NCBI GenBank assembly: GCA_013791905.1
Contig: VMSX01000030.1
Coordinates: forward strand, 290,741-354,740
DNA length: 64,000 nucleotides
Source: Rhodocyclaceae bacterium
GTDB taxonomy: Bacteria; Pseudomonadota; Gammaproteobacteria; Burkholderiales; Rhodocyclaceae
Direction of reading: 5' to 3'
Part shown: positions 36,872-45,711 of the stretch, in pieces
Position numbering within the stretch: the first letter of the stretch is position 1
Layout of the letters: the number at the start of each line of letters is the position of its first letter
Notes under the pieces: generated by a model
Databases searched by the model: none
Told to the model about the DNA's origin: nothing
The model's input: the letters and a program-made list of their open reading frames with translations, nothing else
Translations under genes and position numbers: made by a program

Positions 36872-37846
36872 ATGAGACAGTTGGCCTACGTATTCGATCT
36901 GAACAAGTGCATCGGGTGCCATACGTGCACCATGGCCTGCAAGCAATTGTGGACCAATCGTGGCGGGCGCGAGTACATGTACTGGAATAACGTGGAAACC
37001 CATCCCGGCAAGGGTTATCCAAAGAATTGGGAGAAAAAGGGCGGTGGCTTCAAAGATGGGGTACTGCTGACGGACGGCAAGATTCCGCCGCGGGAGGATT
37101 ATGGCGGCACATGGGAATACAACCTCGAAGAGGTGTTGCTGCAAGGCAAAGGCAACCAGGTCGTACCTCACGAGAAGCCCACCTGGGGTCCGAACTGGGA
37201 CGAGGACGAGGGCGAGGGAGTGTTCCCCAACAATCACTACTTCTACGTGCCGCGCATCTGCAACCATTGTTCCAACCCGGCCTGCCTCGCCGCCTGTCCA
37301 AGCAAGGCAATCTACAAGCGGCCCGAGGACGGTCTCGTCGTCATCGACCAGGAACGCTGCCGCGGCTACCGTTACTGTGTCAAGGCCTGTCCCTATGGCA
37401 AGGTGTATTTCAATTTGCAAACCCAGAAATCCGAGAAATGCATCGGCTGTTACCCTCGGGTCGAGAAGGGAACTCCTCCGGCCTGCGTCGCGCAATGCGT
37501 TGGCAAGATTCGCTTCGTGGGCTATCGCGACGACAAGGATGGGCCGATCTACAAACTGGTCGAGCAGTGGAAAGTGGCGCTACCGTTGCATGCTGAATAT
37601 GGAACGCAACCAAACGTTTTTTACGTGCCACCAATGAATACCACGCCGCTTGTTTTTGAAGAGGATGGCCGCTTGGGTGACAAGCCGCGAATTCCACTGG
37701 CAGATCTGGAAGCCATGTTTGGCCCTGATGTCAAACCGGCGCTGGAAACCCTCGGACGCGAGATGCAGAAGCGTCGGCAGGCCCAACCGTCCGAGCTTAC
37801 CGAACTTCTGATCGGCTACACGAATAAAGACAGGTATCGGCTATGA
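36872..37846 (+). CDS. Type II molybdoenzyme beta subunit (four Fe-S clusters)
   Basis: 324 residues, electron-transfer partner of the catalytic subunit. Cys motifs: CIGCHTCTMAC near the start, CNHCSNPACLAACP, CRGYRYCVKACPYGK and CIGCYPRVEKGTPPACVAQC, giving three [4Fe-4S] and one [3Fe-4S] cluster; Tyr in CRGYRYC marks the [3Fe-4S] site. It has no signal peptide and is expected to be carried out with the Tat-exported alpha subunit. GAGG precedes its ATG, and its stop overlaps the chaperone start (ATGA). Confidence 0.95.
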   Translation: MRQLAYVFDLNKCIGCHTCTMACKQLWTNRGGREYMYWNNVETHPGKGYPKNWEKKGGGFKDGVLLTDGKIPPREDYGGTWEYNLEEVLLQGKGNQVVPHEKPTWGPNWDEDEGEGVFPNNHYFYVPRICNHCSNPACLAACPSKAIYKRPEDGLVVIDQERCRGYRYCVKACPYGKVYFNLQTQKSEKCIGCYPRVEKGTPPACVAQCVGKIRFVGYRDDKDGPIYKLVEQWKVALPLHAEYGTQPNVFYVPPMNTTPLVFEEDGRLGDKPRIPLADLEAMFGPDVKPALETLGREMQKRRQAQPSELTELLIGYTNKDRYRL

Positions 37847-38403
37847 GCGAGCCTACTGTGAATGCGGGCACCTTGGCTGGTGCCTACCTGACGATGGCAC
37901 AGCTTTTCTCCTATCCAAATCCGGAGAGCTGGAAGCTTCTTACCGAGCGCGGGCTCATCGATCCCGAGATCAGCGCACAGGCCTTGGAAGCGGAGTATCT
38001 GGCCGCCTTCGAGATTGGGCGCGATAAACCTCCAGTGCCGCTATTCGAGGGCATGCATCGTGGAGATCTTGGGCGCGAAGGAATCTTCGAGGACTTGCTG
38101 CGCTTTTACGAGTTCTTCGACGTGAAGCTCTCGGAGACCGATCGGGAGTACCCCGATCATCTGACAACCGAGTTGGAGTTTTTGGCGTGGCTTTGTATGC
38201 AGGAACAAACAGCGCAGCAAGCAGGTGGTGAAACGGAATCCTTACGCCATGCGGCACGGGATTTTCTCACCAGGCACCTCGCTGCTTGGTTGCCGGAGTT
38301 CCGTCGCAAACTGGAAGCAACGGATACCGTTTATGCACAGTACGTGGCTGCTCTTGCCGAACTGGTGGAAACCCACACCGGCCAACTCGGCTGCGCATCC
38401 TAA
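37843..38403 (+). CDS. TorD-like molybdoenzyme assembly chaperone
   Basis: 186-residue all-helical protein of the TorD/DmsD/NarJ type: [15 protein letters not shown] at the N-terminus and an acidic central stretch ([19 protein letters not shown]). It would hold the catalytic subunit until cofactor insertion is complete and proofread Tat export. Its place between beta and gamma genes is the ABDC order of serABDC and ddhABDC. Starts at the ATGA overlap with the beta gene. Confidence 0.88.
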   Translation: MSEPTVNAGTLAGAYLTMAQLFSYPNPESWKLLTERGLIDPEISAQALEAEYLAAFEIGRDKPPVPLFEGMHRGDLGREGIFEDLLRFYEFFDVKLSETDREYPDHLTTELEFLAWLCMQEQTAQQAGGETESLRHAARDFLTRHLAAWLPEFRRKLEATDTVYAQYVAALAELVETHTGQLGCAS

Positions 38404-38419
38404 GAATCGGGAGGCACAC

Positions 38420-39130
38420 ATGAAGACAAGCAACTTTATAAAACAATTGGCCGTATTCGGAACAGTCGCTGCGATGACAGGATTCTCAGCCATCACGGTA
38501 CAGGCAGCACCAGCGGCCAAGACTATTCGTGTTCTGACCACGACGGGCGTGGACGCCACAATGCCCGATGCGGCAATCTGGAAAAAAGCGCCGGCAACCC
38601 AAGTCAACTTGCAGCCCGCTTTCCCCGGGCACGGGTCCATCGTCGGTATCCCCGCCACAACCCAACTTGTCGCCCAGGCGGTACGAACGGGTGATCGCAT
38701 ATTCATCAAGCTGGTTTGGAGCGATTCCACCGTCAATACTGAAATAAAAGACACGGCACAGTTTGTCGATGGTGCGGCAGTGCAGTTCCCGGTCAATGGG
38801 AAAGCGACCACTATATCCTTCATGGGTGATGCACAAAATCCGGTAAATGTCTGGCATTGGCGTGCTGATGGCCGCACAGAAAACCTCATGGCACGCGGTT
38901 TCGGCACCGCCATGGCTGTACCTTTCGAAGGATTGCGCAGTGCATCGGTTCGCACCGATAGCGGATGGGCGGTAGTGCTCACTCGTCCTTTACGGGTAAA
39001 AAAGAATGAGGGCGCAAGTCTGCAAAATCGCAAGACGGTACCCATTGCCTTCGCCGCTTGGGATGGCGCCAACCAGGAGCGCGACGGACTGAAGGCGGTG
39101 ACCTTGGAGTGGTGGCAGCTGCAATTTTGA
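38420..39130 (+). CDS. Type II molybdoenzyme gamma subunit (heme b, ethylbenzene-dehydrogenase-related)
   Basis: 236 residues with a Sec signal peptide (hydrophobic segment ending about VQAAPA). The mature part matches the soluble periplasmic heme b subunits of the SerC/DdhC/EbdC/ClrC family, including [14 protein letters not shown], whose Met is a candidate heme ligand, and WAVVLTRPL near the end. It passes electrons between the beta subunit and a periplasmic cytochrome. GGGAGG lies seven bases before the ATG. An imperfect stem-loop (ATCCCG/GCGGGAT, near 39143-39165) follows the stop. Confidence 0.9.
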   Translation: MKTSNFIKQLAVFGTVAAMTGFSAITVQAAPAAKTIRVLTTTGVDATMPDAAIWKKAPATQVNLQPAFPGHGSIVGIPATTQLVAQAVRTGDRIFIKLVWSDSTVNTEIKDTAQFVDGAAVQFPVNGKATTISFMGDAQNPVNVWHWRADGRTENLMARGFGTAMAVPFEGLRSASVRTDSGWAVVLTRPLRVKKNEGASLQNRKTVPIAFAAWDGANQERDGLKAVTLEWWQLQF

Positions 39131-39471
39131 AAACGCTAGCCATCCCGGCTTGTTGAAGCGGGATTGTGGTGCGAGACGGCGAGATGATCTATCCCGCCGT
39201 CCGTTACCACGTAGCGGTCACCTCTCAGCGGAACAGCGATCAGTTTCGTCCAGCAAAGGTGGCGCGTCAGCATCAATGTGGCATTGGCCGCTCTGGCCGA
39301 TTATGAGCCACAACTATCGACGATGGGCGAAGGGATAAGATAAACCCGCTGTGTATCGCGCTCACCTTTGAAGCTCGATGTCTTAGAGAGACTGGCGATG
39401 CAAGGCAAGAACGCCTACCCCCGACTGACCATGTGCGTCAACCCCACAAGTAGAAACCTCACAAACATAGT

Positions 39472-39496
39472 ATAAATTTCCCGAACGGGAATTTAT
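39472..39496. promoter_or_regulatory. Palindromic operator at the start of the hipB remnant
   Basis: Near-perfect palindrome: ATAAATTTCCCG, AA, CGGGAATTTAT (one bulged T). It contains a TATAAA-type -10 and ends in the ATG of the HipB-like fragment, so it is probably an autoregulatory operator that outlived its gene. The rest of the 550-bp gap between the molybdoenzyme operon and fic (39131-39682) shows no other gene. Confidence 0.65.
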
Positions 39497-39602
39497 GCGG
39501 ACTATGGCCACTATTCAATCACTCCAGCAACTCGGCAGTGTGCCTCGTGTCGCACGAAAGCCGATCGAGCTGACCCAACCACAGTTGGCCTTGGCGGCGT
39601 GA
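39495..39602 (+). pseudogene. Truncated HipB-like Xre antitoxin/regulator
   Basis: 35 codons: MATIQSLQQLGSVPRVARK then LTQPQLALAA and a stop. This matches the first half of the helix-turn-helix of HipB-type proteins (usually ...RKxxGLTQxQLALAAGVG). The recognition helix and the rest are gone and no hipA kinase follows. Confidence 0.65.
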
Positions 39603-39682
39603 TCAACTTAGGCGGATTGTCTTCCTCTGCCAATGCGGGCAACTACCACGGCGCATGAGCCAAGTCATTCCCGAGGGCGACA

Positions 39683-40807
39683 CTACTCCGGCAGAGCATT
39701 CAGTTCATAGCTGGTACTGCGCCCGCCCGCATCAGTTTTCCGCAGTACACCGCGCGTCAGCAAATCGTTGATGTCACGCAACGCAGTGTCCGGGGAACAC
39801 TTGGCGATAGCGGCCCACTTGCTGCTGGTGAGCTTGCCTTCGAAGCCATCAAGCAGCTTGTTGAGCAACTTCACTTGTCGCTCATTCAGCGGCAGCGTGG
39901 CCCAGCGCTGCCAGAAGCGCACTTTGGTCAGCACAGCGTCGAGAGTGATCTGCGCCTGATCGACGGCGCGATGCAGAGTATCAAGGAACCAGGCCAGCCA
40001 TTCCGTGACATCCATTGACCGCTTCTGCGTTCGCTCCAGGATGTCGTAGTAGGCCTCGCGCTCGCGCTGGATCTGCGCCGACAGGCTATAGAAGCGTTGC
40101 GGGCTACCGTCTGCGCGCACCAGCAGCAAATCGCCGATGGCACGGGCGATACGGCCATTGCCGTCGTCGAATGGGTGCAAGGTAACGAGCCACAGATGGC
40201 CAAGCCCTGCTTTGATCAGCAGCGGCTCGTTTGGCGTACCGTTGACCCAATCGAGGAATCGGCCCGTTTCCGCTTCTAGACGATCTGCTGGCGGTGCCTC
40301 GAAATGCACACGCTGGCGGCTGATGGGGCCAGATACGACCTGCATCGGGCCGCTGGCATCGTCACGCCAGGTGGCGACGTTGAGCTTGGATAGACCTGAG
40401 TAGCCGGTTGGAAACAGCGCGGCGTGCCAACCAAACAAGCGCTCCCTGGTCACCGGCGCGTTGCTGTTGGCGGTGGCGTCAATCACCATCTCGACCACGC
40501 CTTCGACGTGACGATCCACCGGGGCCAAAGCGCCGATGTCCACACCCAGACGACGGGCGATGGACGATCGCACGGATTCGACATTCAGGGTCTCGCCCTC
40601 GATCTCGCTGGTCTTGACCACATCCTCGGTAAGTGCGGACAAGCTGGCCTGATCGCGCAGCGCCATGCCCACGTCCGCCAGACGCCCCATCAACAAACCC
40701 TGGGCGCGACTGACCTCGGCCATGGGCCCAGCCAGCGCTGCCAGATCAAAACGCCAGTTCGGCCAGTCGTTGGCCTGCCAGATGTATTTGTAATCACCGC
40801 TATTCAT
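39683..40807 (-). CDS. Fic-family protein (AMP-transferase type)
   Basis: 374 residues. The N-terminal inhibitory helix motif TSEIEGE ([S/T]xxxE[G/N], about 66-72) places it in class II, autoinhibited by its own Glu. The Fic core is complete: HPFDDGNGRIARAIGDLLL, with catalytic His and the phosphate-binding GNGR. A C-terminal winged-helix-like region (VLRKTDAGGRSTSYEL) follows. Class II Fic proteins usually AMPylate targets or de-AMPylate; the target is unknown. Four decamer sites overlap its start, suggesting autoregulation through the C-terminal winged helix. Confidence 0.88.
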   Translation of the reverse strand: MNSGDYKYIWQANDWPNWRFDLAALAGPMAEVSRAQGLLMGRLADVGMALRDQASLSALTEDVVKTSEIEGETLNVESVRSSIARRLGVDIGALAPVDRHVEGVVEMVIDATANSNAPVTRERLFGWHAALFPTGYSGLSKLNVATWRDDASGPMQVVSGPISRQRVHFEAPPADRLEAETGRFLDWVNGTPNEPLLIKAGLGHLWLVTLHPFDDGNGRIARAIGDLLLVRADGSPQRFYSLSAQIQREREAYYDILERTQKRSMDVTEWLAWFLDTLHRAVDQAQITLDAVLTKVRFWQRWATLPLNERQVKLLNKLLDGFEGKLTSSKWAAIAKCSPDTALRDINDLLTRGVLRKTDAGGRSTSYELNALPE

Positions 40808-40869
40808 GCGGAGATTGTGAACTACATTCTCCGCATGTGCAAGTTATTCTCCGCATATTATGCGGAGAT
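40806..40869. promoter_or_regulatory. Four-decamer operator upstream of fic
   Basis: The decamer ATGCGGAGA(A/T) occurs four times: 40806-40815, 40860-40869, and inverted at 40827-40836 and 40847-40856. They form two inverted pairs; the inner pair makes a near-continuous palindrome at 40847-40869. The first copy contains the fic start codon. Confidence 0.75.
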
Positions 40870-40926
40870 ATAGGCTGTCATTCGCCGCAGCACGGAGTGA
40901 AAACCCCCACTGTGTATCATTGCCGC

Positions 40927-41427
40927 ATGCGCTTCCTGCCGATCCTGCTGTTCCTGCTGTTTCCTGTGCTGGCCCACGCCTTCGATGGCCTGGTGACCGC
41001 CGTCACCGACGGTGACACCCTGATCGTCACCGATGCCGCGCGGCAGCGGCACCCCATCCGCCTGACGGGCATCGATGCGCCCGACAAATATCAGACTTTC
41101 GGCAAGCAATCCCACACCAGCCTGAGCGCCATCACCTTCAACCGCAACGTGGAGGTGATCGGCTCAAAACGCGACGCCCAGGGCCGGCTGATCGCCCGGG
41201 TGATGGTGGCCGATCCCAACTGCAATATGCCCGAATGCCTCAAGATTCACGATGCCGGGCTGGTGCAGGTCATGTCGGGGATGGCGTGGCAGCGCCAGCA
41301 ATACGTGAATGAGCTGACCCTGCAGGAACGGGAGGCCTACGCGGCGGCGGAATTCAATGCCAAGATCAGGCGGCTGGGGCTCTGGGCCGACGTGAATCCG
41401 GTGCCGCCGTGGCTATGGCGACGCTGA
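40927..41427 (+). CDS. Secreted thermonuclease-family nuclease
   Basis: 166 residues with a signal peptide (MRFLPILLFLLFPVLAHA) and a staphylococcal-nuclease fold: DGDTLIV, then RLTGIDAPD, then the later Arg/Glu-containing segments, ending LGLWADVNPVPPWLWRR. The expected catalytic Arg-Asp-Arg set is partly visible. It would degrade extracellular or periplasmic DNA/RNA. The start is the ATG at 40927; the longer frame runs into the fic operator. Confidence 0.82.
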   Translation: MRFLPILLFLLFPVLAHAFDGLVTAVTDGDTLIVTDAARQRHPIRLTGIDAPDKYQTFGKQSHTSLSAITFNRNVEVIGSKRDAQGRLIARVMVADPNCNMPECLKIHDAGLVQVMSGMAWQRQQYVNELTLQEREAYAAAEFNAKIRRLGLWADVNPVPPWLWRR

Positions 41428-41448
41428 ACCATCACTTGTGAAGACACC

Positions 41449-42120
41449 ATGACTATTGAATTGACGCCCCATGAAGCCCGTGTCATCGGCTGCCTGATCG
41501 AAAAGGAAATCACCACGCCGGAGCAGTATCCGCTGTCCCTCAACGCGCTGACCAACGCCTGCAACCAGAAAAGCAACCGCGATCCCGTGCTGGATCTCGA
41601 CGAAGCCACCGTCCAGCAGACCGCCGACCAGCTCATCAAAAAATACCTGGTCAGCACACAGACCGGCTATGGCAGCCGCGTCACCAAATACCAGCACCGC
41701 TTTTGCAATACGGAATACGGCAACCTGAAGTTCTCGCCGCAGGAACTCGGCATCGTCTGCGAACTGCTGCTGCGCGGCCCGCAGACACCCGGCGAGTTGC
41801 GCAGCCGCGCCAGCCGCCTGTGCCCGCTCAAGGACGTGAGCGAGGTCGATGCCGCCCTGCATAGCCTGGCAGAGCGGGAGGATGGCCCGTTTGTCGTCCA
41901 GTTGCCCCGAGAGCCCGGCAAGCGCGAGTCGCGCCACGCCCATCTGTTCAGCGGGGAGGTCGCCGGCGCGGCGGATGACGAACATCAGGAAGAAGTTCCT
42001 GTCAGTCGGACCGGAGCCAGCACGCATCTGGAACAGCGCGTGGCGAACCTGGAAGCCGAAGTGGCCGAACTGAAAGAACTGCTCGCCACCATGGCGCAGG
42101 CCGGTGGAAATCAGGATTGA
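41449..42120 (+). CDS. yceH: YceH family protein (DUF480)
   Basis: 223 residues: two winged-helix domains with the family hallmark [20 protein letters not shown] and [15 protein letters not shown], plus a C-terminal coiled coil ([20 protein letters not shown]). YceH proteins are conserved and of unknown function. It lies 21 bases after the nuclease gene on the same strand. Confidence 0.9.
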   Translation: MTIELTPHEARVIGCLIEKEITTPEQYPLSLNALTNACNQKSNRDPVLDLDEATVQQTADQLIKKYLVSTQTGYGSRVTKYQHRFCNTEYGNLKFSPQELGIVCELLLRGPQTPGELRSRASRLCPLKDVSEVDAALHSLAEREDGPFVVQLPREPGKRESRHAHLFSGEVAGAADDEHQEEVPVSRTGASTHLEQRVANLEAEVAELKELLATMAQAGGNQD

Positions 42121-42163
42121 TGCGAAAGTGAATCGCCGGGACAAGGGCAGCAAATAAACGTCC

Positions 42164-42210
42164 TTGACGGGTGTTCATTCGATCACTATGATGGTGATCG
42201 TTGGAACACC
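42164..42210 (+). promoter_or_regulatory. Sigma70 promoter covered by a nested palindromic operator (lexA-like/umuDC operon)
   Basis: TTGACG (42164-42169) and TATGAT (42187-42192) are separated by exactly 17 bases. The promoter is overlapped by two concentric inverted repeats: outer GGTGTTC/GAACACC (42170-42176 and 42204-42210) and inner CGATCAC/GTGATCG (42180-42186 and 42194-42200). This is not the usual CTGT-N8-ACAG box of proteobacterial LexA, so the adjacent LexA-like protein probably reads a different sequence. Confidence 0.85.
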
Positions 42211-42230
42211 ACATTGACCGGAGTTTCCCC

Positions 42231-42830
42231 ATGCCACCCGCAGATACCGCACGCGACAGCGACTACCTCAGCCGTCTGCGCGACTACTACGTCGAAGCCA
42301 AGCGCATTCCGTCCCACCAACGCATCGCCGCCCTGATGGGCTTTGCCTCAAAGACGGCCGCCAAAAAGCTCCTCGCCCGCCTCGAAAGCGCCGGCTTTCT
42401 CGAACGCACGCCCGACGACGACGCCTGGATGCCGGCCGCCCGCTTCTTCGAGCGCCCACTGGCCGATGTTGCCGTGCGTGCCGGCGCGCCAGACATGATC
42501 GACGGCATGGGCGGCGAACCCTTCCTCGTCGACCAGTACCTCGTGCGCCAGCCTTCCCGCACCGTCATGGTGCCGGTCAAGGGCGATTCAATGATCGATG
42601 CCGGCATCCACGAGGGCGACGTCGTTGTCGTTGAACGCACCAAGGCCGCTAGGGCCGGCGATTTCGTCATCGCCATCGTCGACAACGAATTCACCCTCAA
42701 GGAGTTGGGACTGGAGCGCGGACGTTTCATCCTCAAGCCCCACAACCCCGCCTACCCGATCATCCGGCCCCAGAGCGAACTCGAAATCTACGGCGTCGTC
42801 ACCGGCCTCGTCCGGCGTTACCGGGGCTGA
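42231..42830 (+). CDS. LexA-like repressor (HTH + S24 peptidase)
   Basis: 199 residues. N-terminal winged helix (RIPSHQRIAALMGFASKTAA), a self-cleavage Ala-Gly bond in VRAGAPDM, and the S24 Ser-Lys dyad in GDSMIDAGIHEGDVVVVE and NEFTLKELG. It should cleave itself when RecA is activated and release the downstream umuD and umuC. CGGAG precedes the ATG at 42231. With its HTH it is a repressor rather than a UmuD; it is likely a cassette-specific LexA distinct from the chromosomal one. Confidence 0.9.
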   Translation: MPPADTARDSDYLSRLRDYYVEAKRIPSHQRIAALMGFASKTAAKKLLARLESAGFLERTPDDDAWMPAARFFERPLADVAVRAGAPDMIDGMGGEPFLVDQYLVRQPSRTVMVPVKGDSMIDAGIHEGDVVVVERTKAARAGDFVIAIVDNEFTLKELGLERGRFILKPHNPAYPIIRPQSELEIYGVVTGLVRRYRG

Positions 42831-42832
42831 CC

Positions 42833-43297
42833 ATGGCTTGCTTGCACAAACCGGGGCAACTGCCTCGGCGCGGCACCGGCTTCCCCGCGTTTCCGGAAGA
42901 AGGCGTGATTCCCCGCGGCTGCCCCGTCCTGGCGCGCCCGGTGCCGGCCGGCTTCCCCTCCCCCGCGGCCGACTTCGTCGAGGAACGCCTGAGCCTCGAC
43001 GCACACCTGATCGAGCATCGCGAGGCCACCTTCTTTGTCCGGGTGGCCGGCCATTCGATGACCGGCTTCGGCATCCACGATGGCGATCTGCTGGTGGTGG
43101 ATCGGGCGCTCGACCCCGCCGACCGCAGCGTCGTGATTGCCGTCGTCGATGGCGCATTCACCGTCAAGCAGCTCTGCCTGCTGCAGGATGGCGTGCTGCT
43201 GCGTTCCGGCAGCGCCGGTCATGGCGACATCCTGGTTTCCGGCGATCAGGAACTGACGATCTGGGGCGTGGTGCGCTGGAGCATCCATAAGGTGTAG
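42833..43297 (+). CDS. umuD: UmuD-like polymerase V accessory protein
   Basis: 154 residues, S24 family without HTH. Cleavage site Ala-Gly in [16 protein letters not shown], catalytic Ser in [13 protein letters not shown] and Lys in DGAFTVKQL. After RecA-assisted cleavage UmuD' would join UmuC to form Pol V. It starts two bases after the lexA-like stop and ends two bases before umuC. Confidence 0.92.
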   Translation: MACLHKPGQLPRRGTGFPAFPEEGVIPRGCPVLARPVPAGFPSPAADFVEERLSLDAHLIEHREATFFVRVAGHSMTGFGIHDGDLLVVDRALDPADRSVVIAVVDGAFTVKQLCLLQDGVLLRSGSAGHGDILVSGDQELTIWGVVRWSIHKV

Positions 43298-43299
43298 CC

Positions 43300-44565
43300 A
43301 TGCCTGTTGCATTGGTGGATGGCAACAACTTCTACGTTTCCTGCGAGCGGGTGTTCGACCCGAAGCTGGAAAATGTTCCCGTCGTGGTGCTGTCCAACAA
43401 CGATGGCTGCGCCGTGGCCCGCAGCGCCGAGGTCAAGGCGCTCGGCGTCAAGATGGGTACGCCCTGGTTCCAGATGCGCGAGCTGGCCGTGCAACACGGC
43501 ATCGTCGCCCTTTCCAGCAACTACGCGCTCTACGCCGACATGAGCAACCGCATGATGCAGGTGCTGGCGCAGTTTTCGCCGGATCAGGAAATCTACAGCA
43601 TCGACGAATGCTTCCTCGGCCTCGATGGCTTTCAGCACCATGACCTGATCGACTACGGGCAGCAGATTCGCCAGCGGGTGAAACGCTGGGTCGGCCTTCC
43701 CGTCTGCGTCGGCATCGCCGCAAGCAAGACGCTCGCCAAGCTGGCCAACCACTGTGCCAAGAAGAACCTGGCCGGACATGACGGGGTCTGCGATTTCACC
43801 CGCCTGAGTGAAGCCGAGCAGGCAAAACTTTTCTCCGGCATCGACGTCGGCGAAATCTGGGGCGTTGGCCGTCAGTTGACCCGCAAGCTGGGCGAGTTGG
43901 GCATCACCAGCGTGGAAGCCTTGCGGCAGGCTGACCCGCGGACCATGAAGGCGCGCTTCTCCGTGGTGCTGGAACGCACGATTGCCGAACTGAACGGCAT
44001 GGCCTGCATGACACTGGAAGAAGCCGCGCCGAACAAGCAGCAGATCATCTCCTCGCGTTCCTTCGGCGCTTATGTCTACGCCATCGAGGCACTCGGTGAG
44101 GCGGTGGCCAGCTATATCGCCATTGCGGCGGAGAAGCTCAGATCACAAGGGTCGCTCGCCGGCATGGTGCAGGTGTATATCCGCACCAACCCGCACAAGA
44201 CGGATCGCCCGCAATACCAGCGCGGCCTGACCATTCCCCTGCCCGAGGCCAGCGACGACACCCTGCGGCTGACCCGCGCCGCACTCTGGGGCCTCAAGCG
44301 CATCTACCGCCCCGGCTTTGCCTACCAGAAAGCCGGCGTCGCCCTGCTGAACCTGAGTGCGGCCGCAACACCGCAGTTGAATCTCTTTTCGCAAACAAAA
44401 GACAACACCCGGCTGATGCAGGTGATGGACCGGATCAACGGCATCTGGGGCCGGGGAACGCTGCGCTCGGCAGCGGAAGGCATCGAGAAAGGCTGGAAGA
44501 TGAAGCGGGAGCGGGTATCACCGGGCTACACCTCCTGCTGGAGCCAATTGCCGGTCGTGTCCTGA
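43300..44565 (+). CDS. umuC: UmuC, Y-family DNA polymerase V catalytic subunit
   Basis: 421 residues: [18 protein letters not shown] with the first catalytic Asp, the SIDECFLGL motif (S-I-D-E), the helix-hairpin-helix [12 protein letters not shown], and the C-terminal UmuC/DUF4113 region. Length is normal. It performs error-prone bypass synthesis and is co-transcribed with its repressor and umuD, so damage should induce all three. Confidence 0.95.
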   Translation: MPVALVDGNNFYVSCERVFDPKLENVPVVVLSNNDGCAVARSAEVKALGVKMGTPWFQMRELAVQHGIVALSSNYALYADMSNRMMQVLAQFSPDQEIYSIDECFLGLDGFQHHDLIDYGQQIRQRVKRWVGLPVCVGIAASKTLAKLANHCAKKNLAGHDGVCDFTRLSEAEQAKLFSGIDVGEIWGVGRQLTRKLGELGITSVEALRQADPRTMKARFSVVLERTIAELNGMACMTLEEAAPNKQQIISSRSFGAYVYAIEALGEAVASYIAIAAEKLRSQGSLAGMVQVYIRTNPHKTDRPQYQRGLTIPLPEASDDTLRLTRAALWGLKRIYRPGFAYQKAGVALLNLSAAATPQLNLFSQTKDNTRLMQVMDRINGIWGRGTLRSAAEGIEKGWKMKRERVSPGYTSCWSQLPVVS

Positions 44566-44585
44566 ACCTGTGCGCTGCAAGCGGT

Positions 44586-45563
44586 TCAGGCGTCTGCCGC
44601 AGCAAGATGCTGTTGCAGGACGGGGCCGACATCCTGTGCCGTGCGCAACTCGCGCAAGGCGAGGAATAGTTTGTCGGCCTGGGGATAGCTCCGCCGCATG
44701 AGCCCCAGCCATTGCTTGAGGCGCCCGGGGGATTGGGTCGGCAACACCTTGTTCTGCACCTGCGCCCAGAAATCGCCGATCATTCCACTCACCATGTGCC
44801 AATCGGCAAGCGCATCGCCAGCCGCACCGGCTCGGATGCGCCGCGCCAGCAGGGGATCGGCCACCGCGCCACGTCCCAGCATGACGTCGGCACAGCCGGT
44901 GGCCTGGCGAATCGCGTGATAGTCGGCCAGGGTCCAGACCTCGCCGTTGGCGATGACCGGAATCCGCAACGCGGCCTGGATCGCGGCAACCGCCTGCCAG
45001 CGGGCGGGCGGGCGATAACCATCCTCCTTGGTGCGCGCATGAACGACGAGTTCCTGGATGCCGCCGGCCTCGAGGGCGCGTGCGCAATCGAGCGCCCTGC
45101 TGGTGTCGCTGATGCCGAGGCGCATCTTGGCCGTGAGCGGGATAGCCACTGGAATCGCCGCGCGCACCGTCGTGGCAATGCGCCGCAGGAGTTCGGGTTC
45201 GTTGAGCAGCGATGCGCCACCCCGGTTGCGATTGATCAGCGGCGTGGGGCAGCCAAAGTTGAGATCGATGCCGGCGGGATTCAATTTGGCCACATGCGCC
45301 GCATTGGCCGCCAGCAGCTCGGGGTCGGAGCCAAGAAACTGGATGCGCACCGGCGTGCCGGCGCGGGTGCGCGACGAGTTCAGGAGTTCCGGGCTGATGC
45401 GCGTAAAGGCCGAATGCGGCAACAGCGTGGTGCTGACCCGGACGAATTCGGTGACGCACCAGTCGTAACCACCGGCCCGCGTGAGCACATCGCGCAGAAC
45501 GTCGTCGGCCAGCCCCTCCATCGGAGCGAGAATCAGACGCGGCGAGATCTGGCTGCTAGGCAT
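44586..45563 (-). CDS. dusC: tRNA-dihydrouridine(16) synthase
   Basis: FMN enzyme reducing uridine in the tRNA D-loop. 325 residues: LILAPMEGLADDVLRDVL, TEFVRVSTTLLP (typical of DusC), catalytic Cys in LNFGCPTPLINRNRGG, and the FMN phosphate-binding ANGEVW and MLGRGA. The DusC-type N-terminus and the ELLNSSRT segment distinguish it from DusA/DusB. Convergent with umuC, 20 bases between stops. Confidence 0.93.
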   Translation of the reverse strand: MPSSQISPRLILAPMEGLADDVLRDVLTRAGGYDWCVTEFVRVSTTLLPHSAFTRISPELLNSSRTRAGTPVRIQFLGSDPELLAANAAHVAKLNPAGIDLNFGCPTPLINRNRGGASLLNEPELLRRIATTVRAAIPVAIPLTAKMRLGISDTSRALDCARALEAGGIQELVVHARTKEDGYRPPARWQAVAAIQAALRIPVIANGEVWTLADYHAIRQATGCADVMLGRGAVADPLLARRIRAGAAGDALADWHMVSGMIGDFWAQVQNKVLPTQSPGRLKQWLGLMRRSYPQADKLFLALRELRTAQDVGPVLQQHLAAADA

Positions 45564-45711
45564 AAGGGGAAACCAAAGGGATACATTGAACTGTGACGTG
45601 ACAATTGCATTTCAGGTTCATTGCTTTCAGACACCTGAACTATTGCTCATCGCCATAACGTCGGCATTATGCCGGACGCGCCTTGGCAGACACGTAGAAT
45701 GCGCAATCACA

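Noticed and set aside
34114-39130. Assignment of the molybdoenzyme as chlorate or perchlorate reductase
   Set aside because: No chlorite dismutase is in the window and the family resemblance covers selenate, DMS and hydrocarbon enzymes as well; the substrate is left open.
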